The notes beneath the pieces are model-generated. The model saw only the letters and a program-made list of their open reading frames with translations, ran no database searches and was not told the origin of the DNA. From the NCBI RefSeq assembly GCF_022539665.2, contig NC_081333.1, positions 8,430,971 to 8,494,970 on the forward strand: a stretch of 64,000 nt of DNA, given 5' to 3'. Position 1 is the first letter of the stretch. Every line of letters begins with the position of its first letter. Origin of the DNA: Daphnia carinata (Eukaryota > Arthropoda > Branchiopoda > Diplostraca > Daphniidae). The translations under genes were made by a program, and so were the position numbers. Of this stretch, positions 54,627 through 64,000 are shown in pieces.

Positions 54627-55061
54627 TCAACCGATGAAGTTCATTACAGTCAGGTGAAGAACCATGTGTGCAAAAATGAAATCAGCAAAAGCACGCTCCG
54701 GGCTGATTTTTTCAAATTGGCCTTTGTTTTCTGGATTGACTTGAAGTCTCAAGCATGCTAATATGGCAGTAATATAAATAAATGCATGAAAGCAATGGAT
54801 CCAGTATCAAAAACACATAATGATATTTTGAATAAACAAAACAAACTTACCGGCGAGGACAAACGATCCCACGCAAGATATAAATCCACTGAGGAAGGAA
54901 TTAAAAGGAAATGTTCCAACCAGGCAACAGTAGAGAAATTGTACGATCCCCGTGAGTAGGATGTAGAAAAGGTACGCATCGATCAGCTTTAGTTTTGAGG
55001 GTGTCGTTTTGGCATATTCCTCATAGAATTTCGCTATTACGCTAGTTACACTGGCTGTCAT
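54627..55061 (-). CDS. DAD1: DAD1, small subunit of oligosaccharyltransferase
   Basis: DAD1 (Ost2 in yeast) is a small three-helix membrane subunit needed to assemble and stabilise the OST complexes in the ER. Its loss triggers apoptosis in animal cells. Two exons, 55061-54851 and 54757-54627, join in phase across a 93-nt intron to give 113 aa, the usual length of the family. Landmarks are [16 protein letters not shown], then [20 protein letters not shown] in exon 1. Exon 2 has [12 protein letters not shown], then [18 protein letters not shown] and the C-terminal NFIG. All family positions I can judge are present, so this looks like a functional gene. It is divergent from RPL13 with 516 nt between start codons. 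Confidence 0.97.
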
Positions 55062-55577
55062 TGTAATAAAACTTTTGTAATTTTATATGCAGAAACTTTA
55101 TAAGCAAACCAAACGCCGGGTTAGAGAAGGGAGCTGTCAAAAAAATCCACGTATTTCCCTTTTACGAAGCGACGTTGCATTGTAAACTACACGTTTGTTA
55201 TATTTTATAACATACTTTAAACAAGTTAGTTATGTCTAATGAATTAAATTTAATGAAAAATAATCTTATTAATATATTAATAAGACTGTAGTTATTTTTT
55301 AATTTGAATATTATGGCTCGCGCAACACTGAAGCTTCTTCTTAGCAACAACTTTTCCTTCACCTAGTTCTTTCTTGCTCCGCAAGAGCGTAGTAAAGTGT
55401 TCTTTACTCGCCGATCATTTTTTCACGTTGACGAGCCAGGAGTGACTTTAGTAAGTTTATCTGAATTCATCCTAGAAATTAGAAATAGAGTTTCCACTTT
55501 TTATAGATATTTAAATTCAGCTAATGCTGTTTGGTCAATACTCAAACCAACGAAATATTGTTTTTTAAAGTTTCACC
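55062..55577. promoter_or_regulatory. Divergent DAD1/RPL13 promoter region
   Basis: The interval of 516 nt lies between two start codons facing away from each other, so it must contain both transcription start regions. The DAD1 side is strongly AT-rich (55190-55310). The RPL13 side is pyrimidine-rich, with a TCT-type initiator candidate. A 5' UTR intron in RPL13 (donor GTAAGT near 55451, acceptor AAAG near 55570) is possible but unproven. Confidence 0.6.
55367..55374 (+). promoter_or_regulatory. Candidate TCT initiator / 5' TOP start of RPL13
   Basis: TTCTTTCT matches the YYCTTTYY initiator described for ribosomal-protein genes in flies, with transcription predicted to start at C55369. mRNA starting there would carry a 5' oligopyrimidine tract, and so TOR-dependent translational control. 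Other pyrimidine runs nearby (55351-55360) could serve instead. Confidence 0.35.
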
Positions 55578-56496
55578 ATGGCGCCGAAAAGGAACAACAT
55601 GATTCCTAATGGTCATTTCCACAAGCAGTGGCAGCGTTACGTCAAAACCTGGTTTAATCAGGTATACTCGTCTACCCGTTTAAATAGTTTATTGCATATT
55701 TACAAGTTCGAGCTTTATGTTTCCAGCCCGCTCGTAAGAAGAGGAGGCACGCACATCGTGTGTCCAAGGCCCGACGTGTTTTCCCCGACCTACGACTTCA
55801 TTGAAGCCCATCGTTCGGTGCCCAACTTTCCGCTACAACACCCGTGTTCGTGCAGGAAGAGGATTTAGCTTGGAGGAGTTGAGGGTAAATGAGACTGGTT
55901 GAAGTAGTTAGTTTGTTATGGAATTTTTCAACATGTTACAGTTGAGCAAAATACGGGAGCAACATTTTAAAAGTTCCTTGATTTGGTTATTTTTAGGCTG
56001 CCAAGATCCCCAAGCGCTTTGCCCCAACCATTGGCATTGCTGTTGATCACCGCCGCCGCAACAAATCTGTGGAATCTTTGCAGATGAATGCTGAGCGCCT
56101 GAAGGTTTACAGAAGCAAATTGATCCTCTTCCCACGCAATGCCAAGAAACCCCAAAAGACTGATGCTACTGTAAGAATTGTAATCATATGAAGACCAATT
56201 GACATTCAGTAACTGTCTTTTTCATCTAGGCTGAGGAAATCAAATTGGCCCAACAGTTGACTACTGAAGTCATGCCCATTACCAGGTCATACAAATTGGA
56301 GAAGGCCCGTGCCATCACCGCAGCCGACCGCAAATTCTCTCCTTATGCTGTACTCCGCACGGCACGAACAACAGCGCGCCTTGCAGGCATTCGTGCCAAG
56401 CGGGCTAAGGAAGCAGCAGAAGATCCGGAAGCGGCTAAGGAGGCAAAGGCAAAGGCTGCCAAAGCTAAGGCTGCCAAGGGTGGCAAGAAGAAGTAA
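55578..56496 (+). CDS. RPL13: Ribosomal protein eL13 (RPL13), with a 1-nt frame break
   Basis: eL13 is a component of the large cytosolic ribosomal subunit. Exons are 55578-55661, 55727-55884, 55997-56170 and 56230-56496. The start is MAPKRNN in a strong CACCATGG context, and intended length is about 227 aa. Conserved blocks: [23 protein letters not shown] then [52 protein letters not shown]; and [10 protein letters not shown]. The C-terminus is Ala/Lys-rich. In exon 2 the frame shifts by one at the C4 run 55783-55786. VFP before it and RPTTS after it are both conserved, but they lie in different frames. The exon is 158 nt where 159 is needed. Introns are present, so it is not a retrocopy, and a sequencing or assembly error is the likeliest cause. 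Confidence 0.95.
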
Positions 56497-57324
56497 ATCG
56501 TTCTCGGGATTGATTTGTATTTCCGTCACTTGGCAAAAATACAAAGTGAACTGTCCCGTCATTCATATTTGGCTTCTGTGATTTAAATAGTTGGGTACTG
56601 CGTTATGCCGTTTTTGACAGTTCTTCAATTTAATTCGAGTAATCTTAAAACTCGTAGGATCTAAGCTAAACTGAAGTTTCAGTATGGCATGTTTTACATT
56701 CAGTTCTTGATGCCAACAGTGTTCAGGTTTGTTTGTTATTGAATGGCCTGAATGAACAGCTTAAGCTAACCTCAAGTGGTAAATACAGATTTGTGTCAAG
56801 CTCAGGCTATTAAGTGATATAGTTGTGGTTTATCTGCCGTTCAAATGTTTCTTAAGAACATCTCGGAACAGTAAATTTATCAATGCTTTCTTGGGAACAT
56901 CTAATGGAAAAAAGTTAAGAAAACGAAAATAGCAGCGAAGAAGTAATGAACAGCAGTGTGGTGGTTTATTGTATAAACTACGTATTCGCAGTATGGTTGC
57001 TAAAAACAAGTTATAAGAAATCGCTTAAATTATAAATCCGAAAACGCTATGTATTTAAAAGTATGCAGAATAATCGAAGGTTTTAACTGTGTTAAAAGAT
57101 GGGTTTACATTATCTTCACGCTAAATAAACAGCAATCCTTCTCATATATGGCGAAAAGTGTTCAAATAGTTCTATATCCCACCGCTACGAGTCTCCGGAA
57201 AATCTCCCGACAGAGCGATATCAGCATTGTTCTGTTTGGGATAGATACAAAAGGCCTGATCTTCATGACTGAAGTGATAGAAGTGCTTTAAAAACTGTGA
57301 TCTGTGAAGCGTGGTATCAGCACA
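56497..57324. other. Intergenic region RPL13-THOC5
   Basis: This interval is AT-rich and holds the RPL13 3' UTR and the THOC5 promoter. A frame at 57049-57291 has no recognisable product and no splice context. Confidence 0.6.
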
Positions 57325-60027
57325 ATGTCTAAAATATCTAAACGCATTGAATCTGAATCGGTAAAACAAGAAACAAAGAAAAACAAAAATGAGTATTCGA
57401 TATTAGTAGTGGCAAATAAAGTGAAAGAATTGTCCAAGGTATTTCAAGTAATATTAGTTGCTCTCTTTTTAAAACTTGCTTAGCCTAAATTATTTTGCTG
57501 TGTTTTCATATATTTACTGAAAGATGCTTGTGACAATTTCTTATAGAATTTCATGGAAATTGAAGAAAAAGAAGTTGAATCCAGAACTGGAGAAAATGAC
57601 TTGAAAATATTCAAGGAAACAAGTTCTGAAGTCAGGAGATTGATGACAGACATTTTACAACTGAAAATTTCAGGCAAAACAGATGAAGAAACAAAGAAAA
57701 AGATAACGGGAAAAAGAATTGAGGCATCTCTACTTTTTGTAACATTGAAAAAATTAAATCGAATAGATAAACTTAGGCTGAAAAAGGCAAGGGACACAAC
57801 CCATGATGCAAAACAACGTGTGGATTCATTTCATTTACAACTTGAAAACTTATTATATGAAGTTTTTCATCTTAAAAAAGAAGTTGACAAGTGCCTGGAG
57901 TTCAAGTCAAAAGATGAAGATATTGAGCTAGTCCCAGTTGAAGAGTTCTATCATGAAGCACCACCTAGCATTTCTAAAACGGTAAATAACCAATAACTAG
58001 ATAATTAACCCAAAGTATGTTAAGACTTTTATTGTGTTTGTAAATTTAGGAGCTCACCAAAAGCAACCAGCACAAACTGACTTTGGCCCGTTTAGAGTGG
58101 GAATTCGAACAACGAAAACGTCTTTCGGAACAGTGCCGCAACCTAGAGCAAAATCGAGAAAAGGCCTCAAATGAAATTACCCAGAAACAAAAACAACTTG
58201 AAAGTCTGTTACCTAGGCTAAATTCTATTCTTGAAGTGAGTAAAGATTTACAATTTTCTGTCGCAAAAGTTGTAACTAAAAATCTTGTCTTTGCTTTGAA
58301 AGTCTACACGCCCACTACAAGAAGAACTAAATTTACCTGTTGAACGGATCAAGTTTCAAAAAGAATTGGCGGTGTTGCTGCCTGATCCTCTTTATATCTT
58401 ATACAGTCAAATAAAAGCTTTTATTGAAGCATGCGGTAAAATTTTTATTATTCAACAGCCTTTGATCGTAAACTGTTGCAACGCGTATTATTTTACTTAT
58501 AGATCCATCATTGCAGATATCCATCGAGGGCGGAATGGACGATGCCTTGAATTTCGGCTCCAAAAACAAAACTGGCCTTGACGAAATTCTTGAGGATGTC
58601 GATTCAGCGGAATCTGATATGGAGACTGATTATGAGACAAACAAACGTTCTGCGACTTCTCATAAAATGAAAACAGATTGGCAACTTACTAGACATCCGC
58701 TACGTATTCAACTGACGGTTGAGGGCGTTGTGATTAATTTTGCGTACTTAACCACATTGAATATTGTGGTTGTGGACTGCAAACCATTACAGCGCGAAAA
58801 TGGAATCGAGTAAGTACATTGTTGTACAACTATTATTGGGCAAAAATAATTTTTTAAATTTTCTTTCCAGTCAGCTTTGTATAATAGATAATCTGCTATC
58901 CGAAATTTTTCCGAATGATCATGGCGACGAATCACCAAGTTGGGTCAACTGTTTCCAAGCAAGATCAATGGTTAATGGCAAAATTAACGAACAAGGTAAA
59001 CCCTACCTCTGGGCGCAGCGCTTAGCCGGATTAGATTTCAATGGTGTGGTGAAGTCTACGCCCCAAACTTTCATCAATACGGAGTTCGTTGAAACGGTAG
59101 TTTCATTTTGTAAAAAAAAAATACCCTTTTTTAAGGAAGTAAAACTGATTTGAGTTTTTTCAAATAGGTTGTTGTTGCCCTTAAAAATAGGATCAACTAT
59201 CGTTTTCAGTTTGTTAAGGTTTTACATCTTCTTGGTAAGCTCTATACCATAGGTCACGCTTTCATATTTGGGGTAACTATTTCCTTATCCTATACAGAAA
59301 AAGGTGAACTAGATCTCAACCAGGATTCAAATGCTGCTTTTCCTGCAACAATATATTCGCGGCTTGTTTCCTGGGCTCCATCCAGTTATGAAGAGTGTCT
59401 TGTGACCGTAAAGAATCTGGATAGACTATTGAACTTTCTGGAAATAAATCCCAAAGCTCTTATGTTTTTTAAGGCAACCATTGAAAGGGAATCTGGTATG
59501 GTTACTTGTAGCTATAAAGTAACGCTCTTACGATCAAATGAACTGCCCTAGTAAGAATCTTCACTTTTACTTACAGCGAGGCTACTTGCCATTTTCGTGG
59601 TTCCTGTTGACTATCCGAACTCTGCGCCAATTTGTTCCTTGGAATTACTTTGGAATGGGAAACATACTAGAGAAAACAGTGAAATCATACGGGTCTGTAT
59701 TAATACCGGGATTGTATTTAATTAGTGTTTTGTAATTTTTTTTTTTTTGACTAGGGAATTGAAGCTGAGGTTAACGTTTCTATAAATGAACTACCTCCAC
59801 AGCACAAAATTGACCTATTGATTGTGCAATTGAAAAAATTGACACTACATTTAGATCTGATCACAGAAATTGATGGGCAGTTAATGAAACGAGGTGGTGG
59901 AAGCTGGCAGTCGCAAGCTAAGCCAGAATTTTCCGCAGAGAAAATGATTCCGCGACTGATTAAAGGTCATGATAGAAAATTTCCGACTAAATATGATGCT
60001 GGTTCTGGTTTTTTCCTACATCAATGA
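57325..60027 (+). CDS. THOC5: THO complex subunit 5 (THOC5)
   Basis: THOC5 belongs to the nuclear THO/TREX complex that couples transcription and splicing to mRNA export. Ten exons: 57325-57438, 57547-57981, 58050-58235, 58303-58435, 58503-58809, 58871-59096, 59168-59234, 59298-59495, 59577-59692 and 59755-60027. They join in phase to 684 aa, essentially the human length (683). The N-terminal half is coiled coil, with the most conserved block at about 145-180 (HLKKEVDKCLEFKSKDEDIE, then VEEFYHEAPP). TLARLEWEFEQRKRL follows in exon 3. LLPDPLYILYSQ starts the C-terminal half. An acidic stretch (LEDVDSAESDMETDYE) precedes HPLRIQL. Later landmarks are GKPYLWAQRLAGL, IEAEVN and the C-terminal GFFLHQ. 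It is on the same strand as RPL13, with 828 nt between stop and start. Confidence 0.96.
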
Positions 60028-60564
60028 TTCAAAATCTTTGTTTACAACTATCAGAATTGGAATACATCTATGCCAAAGTACCATATTTACAATTCTATCC
60101 GATTTGTTTGAGCTCGAATATTGAAACGAAAAGAAGATGTATTTTTCTTTGATCAATTTTTTTTTTAAATTATAATTTCCTCTAGAATGTTAAGTTTTCT
60201 GTTGACTACTAGATGGCGTTTGGCTGTTTGCGCCACTGGGTTAAGCAACAGAGTTCAGCAACTGAATTGGGCGTCGATGCTTTGTTTACTTTTAATAGTA
60301 GCTAGCAGAAGGTTTGGCAACCAAATTTAGCGAATTTTGTTTTGAGAACTTCAAAAATAGTTAACACTAATTGACTGACTTCCATAAATCAAAGATAAGG
60401 GAAAGTAAGAAACGAAAATTTGAAGTTTTTTGATTTTGCCCAGAGGGTGGGGAGTGCTTTGGGAGACTTGATGTGTAAGGTGGTCCACACAAAGACCTTC
60501 AAGTCCAACTGACTTTAAATTCGAAATTTGAAGCTTTCGTTCGTTTCCATTTCTTTATATTTAC
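60028..60564. other. Intergenic region THOC5-zinc-finger gene
   Basis: About 0.5 kb of AT-rich sequence that must hold the THOC5 3' end and the promoter of the next gene. No other feature was seen. Confidence 0.6.
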
Positions 60565-62140
60565 ATGGGGATGCCTTATCAGTCTTCTGTTTTTCCAAGG
60601 TTTGAAACCATGGATCGCATAATTCATGATTTGGCAAACAGTTCAAATCATCTCAATTACACACGATTCCTGGATCTGATAGCTGACCATGAAAGGAACC
60701 CCAATCACCCTCACAATAATTGGAGTGGGCATCCACCTGGTGAAACATCTGTTGGTTATGAACTATCTGCCCCCAAACCAGGACCTTCGGTTGTTTTTCC
60801 AACATCGGTAACTGCAGCAGACACTTTGCACGCTGCCAGATCTCTAGCCCTTCATGATACTCCATCTCGCAATGAAACTTCATTTAAGTAAGGTTTATGA
60901 ATATTTTTTCTGTGAATTGAATATGAATTTGTTGAATTCAGAGCTTCAAATAGCCTTTGAGGTGTACCTATAACCATAGTAAGAAAATGTTTATCTATTG
61001 TGGGTAAAACAAGGTTTCTTTTTCCCATCTCAGAACTCTATGCTTCACCGAACTTAAACCAGAAAATCCAGCATCTATGTGTCAGCCTTCAACCAGCCGA
61101 AGAATCGGTGTTAAATCTGAACCGCATGATGATAATCCTGGAAACGAACGAACAAATCCTTCCAAAAGGGTAATTTAAAATGAGTTGGTTTGAGATAAAA
61201 CAACACTATTATTTATTCTATTTTACTTATTTATTTATTTTTACTATTTATTTTGTTTTACTTATTTATTTCTACTTTTTTCGCTTTTTCAAAGTAATAA
61301 CAACAATTTTTATGTGTAGTTGATATGTGGCGTCTGCAATTTAGAAATGCCTGAAACAAAATTCGATGACCATCGTTATGCAGAACACATAGGGCTTGCC
61401 AGGCCATATGGCATGTCACAGGTAAATCTGAGCTTATCCAGAGCCAACTCCATCTTCCCCAAACGACCAAATTAAAAAATTTATATCTAACCTTTTAATT
61501 ATGACACTCAAGGACTTTTCGGATGCCGAAAAGAGAAGAGAATTAAAACGCGCCTTGCTTTTAATGAAACAAGTATCCTGCCCATATTGCTTGCGTATTT
61601 TTACATCAACGCTGGGATTTCAGTACCACCAATCCCGGTGTGAAGCTGAAGTTGGTGATTCGCCAAAGTATTAATAATGCCCTTTTTGAAGCAAAAACTT
61701 TAGGATTTCCCAGTATCATAATACATTTATCTTTTTTCTGGAGAAGGCATATAGACTGCTATCTATGTGGAAAACAAGTTTCAGCTTTCAGAGCCCATAT
61801 GAAAATACATCTAAAGGAAGAGCGACAGCAGTTGGTAAAGATGCTAGAAGAAACCAAAATTATTTCCTGCCATTACTGTGACAGCAAATATTCCACTCTT
61901 ACTGGATACATCTATCACAAAGATCGGTGTAGATTTTCTCCCCATCCTCCACTCGCTCCGTTATTGAAGTAATTATTTTCGAAGTTTAAATGACAGTTCT
62001 TCGTAATCTATTTATATTTTTTTTTTCTTTTCAGAAAATCTAATAAGAGGAAAGAGGAGTGTGAGGTCTGTGGCAAAAAAGTATTGGTCTTGAAATCCCA
62101 CATGAAGCTCCATGAAAGAGCCTTGGCTAAAACTGAGTAA
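60565..62140 (+). CDS. Zinc-finger protein with alternating C2HC and short C2H2 fingers
   Basis: This is probably a nuclear nucleic-acid-binding protein; I do not recognise an ortholog with confidence, although finger spacing recalls ZNF512-type proteins. Exons: 60565-60887, 61034-61169, 61320-61421, 61513-61667, 61747-61968 and 62035-62140. All join in phase to 347 aa. The first 150 residues have no known domain (His/Asn/Pro-rich, one short helix, RIGVKSEP near the end). Fingers follow: CGVCNLEM with C-x2-C-x11-H-x4-H; CPYCLRIFTSTLGFQYHQSRC (C-x2-C-x12-H-x3-C); CYLCGKQVSAFRAHMKIH (C-x2-C-x9-H-x3-H); CHYCDSKYSTLTGYIYHKDRC (x12, C2HC); and CEVCGKKVLVLKSHMKLH (x9). The exon 4 donor (GTATTA) is chosen because it alone restores the frame. 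ATGs at 60571 and 60610 are alternative starts. Confidence 0.85.
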
Positions 62141-63468
62141 TTTACGGTTCTTGTAGGCTATTTGATTTCGCAATAAAATGTACGGAAAGATGCCTAAACA
62201 TTTCAGTGCAAATTCTAATGTGAATTCACTGATTCGACGAATAGCGTGAATCGTATGATCTCTTCTCTTTCTCTTTTACTACCCTCATTCAATTTCCTCT
62301 GTTCAGTTTTTCCTCCTTTCTATTCGAGTTATCGAAGTGGAAACAGCTGGACCATTCATCGCTTGGAATCATTAATATCGATAATTTTGACAAATTATGA
62401 ATAAATCATCCTTTTCAATTTCACTGAAGTCGTGTTAGCCTTTAAAACCTACTATATATCTTGGACTTTGCACAAATGCCCTGGAGTGTTGTGGTTTCAC
62501 AATGTCAACTTTCCATCAGCTATATGCAAAATAGAATTAATTATGATGTGAATTTTTTTTTCAAGGAAAGAAAAGATAGTTGTACGAAGTGACCAAATTT
62601 TAAAATTCCCTTAAAGGAAAATATTAATCCTCACTGCGCATAAAGTATTTCTACGAAGAATGCCGTTCTTCAACATCTAAGCATTTCTATGCTCTAAGGT
62701 AGGTTGCCAGTTGGTGACAAACGGTGTATTACGGGTTTTGAGCCGGGGATTCTGTTTCTTCAAATCCGGATTGAGCACTGGGAAAAAATAGACTAAGACT
62801 TTTTCAGAAGTTTTAGATTTCGGGCCGCCCGCCCCAATCCAAGAAAACAAAAAAGGCACACCGAAGCAGCAAAAATCTACCCATTTGACACGGTAACGTG
62901 TCTTGCCCACCCGAGGAAGCAAAAAACAATTAGTGTATCTCGAGAAGAGGTTTAGAAACACCCTTTGGTTCGTCTGTTCATCTTTTTCGTCTGCTCTTCT
63001 CTATTTTTTAGTTCAAGTTGATTAGTTGACGAGAGCGCTGTGGTTACCAGAAAATACATTATACATGACATTCGTTTGAAGGTATGGCCCCACACCGTCC
63101 GTTATTTAAATTTTAAGGATTTCCAAATTATTCTTTAATTTACAGCTATTTGCAACCACAAAAACTATTTATTTAAAAATTTTTGAGCCCCAATCTCGCT
63201 AACCTACTGACACTGGTAAACATGTGGTGATAGTCAGCGGTTCTCTTGCCAATTTAAGTCACTCCTAACTTCTGTTGTAATTTTTAAGGGATTGATTTAT
63301 TATTCCTCTAGCCAAATTTGATTATTAAAGGTAATTGGCCACTTGAAGGGATTTCATTCTTTCACAAACTTAAATTCTGAAAAGTAGAAAGTTCTCCATG
63401 TAGACTAAAGGCTTCTTGGATTTTATTATCCAATCAGTGTATGTTTTACTTTATAAAGATTTGTTTCA
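62141..63468. other. Intergenic region before the AT-hook gene
   Basis: About 1.3 kb. A 94-codon minus-strand frame at 62677-62961 shows no domain and no codon or splice support. I see no repeat or RNA gene. The promoter of the AT-hook gene should lie toward the right end. Confidence 0.55.
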
Positions 63469-64000
63469 ATGCACAACATGGTCATAGAAAAGGAAAATAT
63501 GGAGGGTTCTGCTTCCCTTGAAACAGCTATCCCGAAAAAGCGAGGGAGACCTAAAAAGGTATCCATCTTGGGTTATATTAATACAGAATAAATTTTGAAT
63601 AGCATATGTTTTCAAAAGATCAATTTACCTGCCAGCCCAACTTCTCCAGCTTTTCCTGATGTGAGGGAGGATGATGATCTGTCACTAGTAGTCAAATCTT
63701 CCAAGAGATTTGTTGAAAAAATAGTCGCTGAGGATTCTTTAGTTGGAAAGAGTACCCCTACAAGACGTTCTGGGCGTCCCAGAAAGGTAATGTACCAATA
63801 TCAATGGAGTACATTTAGCTGAGTAACTAATGTCAGACAAATTCATATTCTGCATCTAAGGGCACTTTACCAGCAACACCATCTTCACCCTTATGTTCTG
63901 AGAAAGAGGAAGAAAGTGTACTAGCAAAAAGAAAAATTCTGTCTTCAAAGAAGCACAAAGAAATTATAGGTATAGAGGATTCTTTAGAGGAAAATGTCAC
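63469..64000 (+). CDS. AT-hook protein with repeated exon modules (3' end outside window)
   Basis: AT-hooks bind the minor groove of AT-rich DNA, so this is probably a chromatin protein. Exons: 63469-63558, 63619-63786 and 63837 to the window edge, all phase 0. Exon 1 ends KKRGRPKK and exon 2 ends RRSGRPRK, each a core GRP hook placed exactly at the exon end. Exons 2 and 3 both open with a Pro/Ser motif (PASPTSPAF and PATPSSPLC). Each then has an acidic stretch, a Lys-rich stretch and an EDSL motif (AEDSLVGK, IEDSLEEN), so they look like duplicated modules. ATGs at 63469, 63478 and 63499 are all possible starts. Further domains may follow beyond the edge. It may be functionally linked to the upstream zinc-finger gene, but that rests only on proximity. 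Confidence 0.8.

Noticed and set aside
55885-55996. Possible snoRNA in an RPL13 intron
   Set aside because: Ribosomal-protein introns often host box C/D snoRNAs, but I could not find a paired C box (RUGAUGA) and D box (CUGA) with a terminal stem in any of the three short introns.
62677-62961. 94-codon minus-strand frame between the zinc-finger and AT-hook genes
   Set aside because: No recognised domain, no splice partners and no conserved pattern; best treated as non-coding.

Overview
The window reads as arthropod nuclear DNA. It is AT-rich, with split genes, many GT-AG introns of only about 60-110 nt beside a few very long ones, and unmistakable animal housekeeping genes. A branchiopod crustacean such as Daphnia fits the compact introns and the protein sequences, but the species is inference. 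I see no bacterial, CRISPR, tRNA or rRNA features.

Layout, left to right: (1) 2-1524 (+) is the 3' part of STT3A, the catalytic subunit of oligosaccharyltransferase, cut by the window edge. (2) 1768-3312 (-) is lunapark (LNPK), an ER-junction protein lying tail-to-tail with STT3A. (3) 5581-8804 (+) is a 12-exon SLC22/organic-cation-transporter-like MFS carrier. (4) 9697-44822 (-) is one class C GPCR of the GPR158/GPR179 (Drosophila CG31760) type. Its 14 coding exons spread over 35 kb, with a single intron of almost 20 kb between the N-terminal exons. (5) 44823-54626 shows no gene I can support. (6) 54627-55061 (-) is DAD1, another oligosaccharyltransferase subunit, head-to-head with (7) RPL13/eL13 at 55578-56496 (+). 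(8) 57325-60027 (+) is THOC5 of the THO/TREX mRNA-export complex. (9) 60565-62140 (+) is a zinc-finger protein with a duplicated pair of unusual fingers. (10) 63469-64000 (+) is the start of an AT-hook protein that runs off the right edge.

Exon boundaries were set by hand from conserved protein sequence, GT/AG sites and phase. In every gene but one the exons join in frame. The exception is RPL13, where one base is missing from a C-run, so the frame breaks in an otherwise normal essential gene. An apparent nonsense codon in the SLC22 gene disappears once a 72-nt intron is recognised.

Functionally, STT3A and DAD1 act in the same ER complex and LNPK shapes the same membrane. RPL13, THOC5 and the two right-hand DNA-binding proteins are translation or nuclear factors. 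I see no shared regulatory unit beyond the DAD1/RPL13 divergent promoter. The candidates most worth following are the GPR158-like receptor with its large N-terminal exon and uncharacterised tail, and the zinc-finger/AT-hook pair at the right end.
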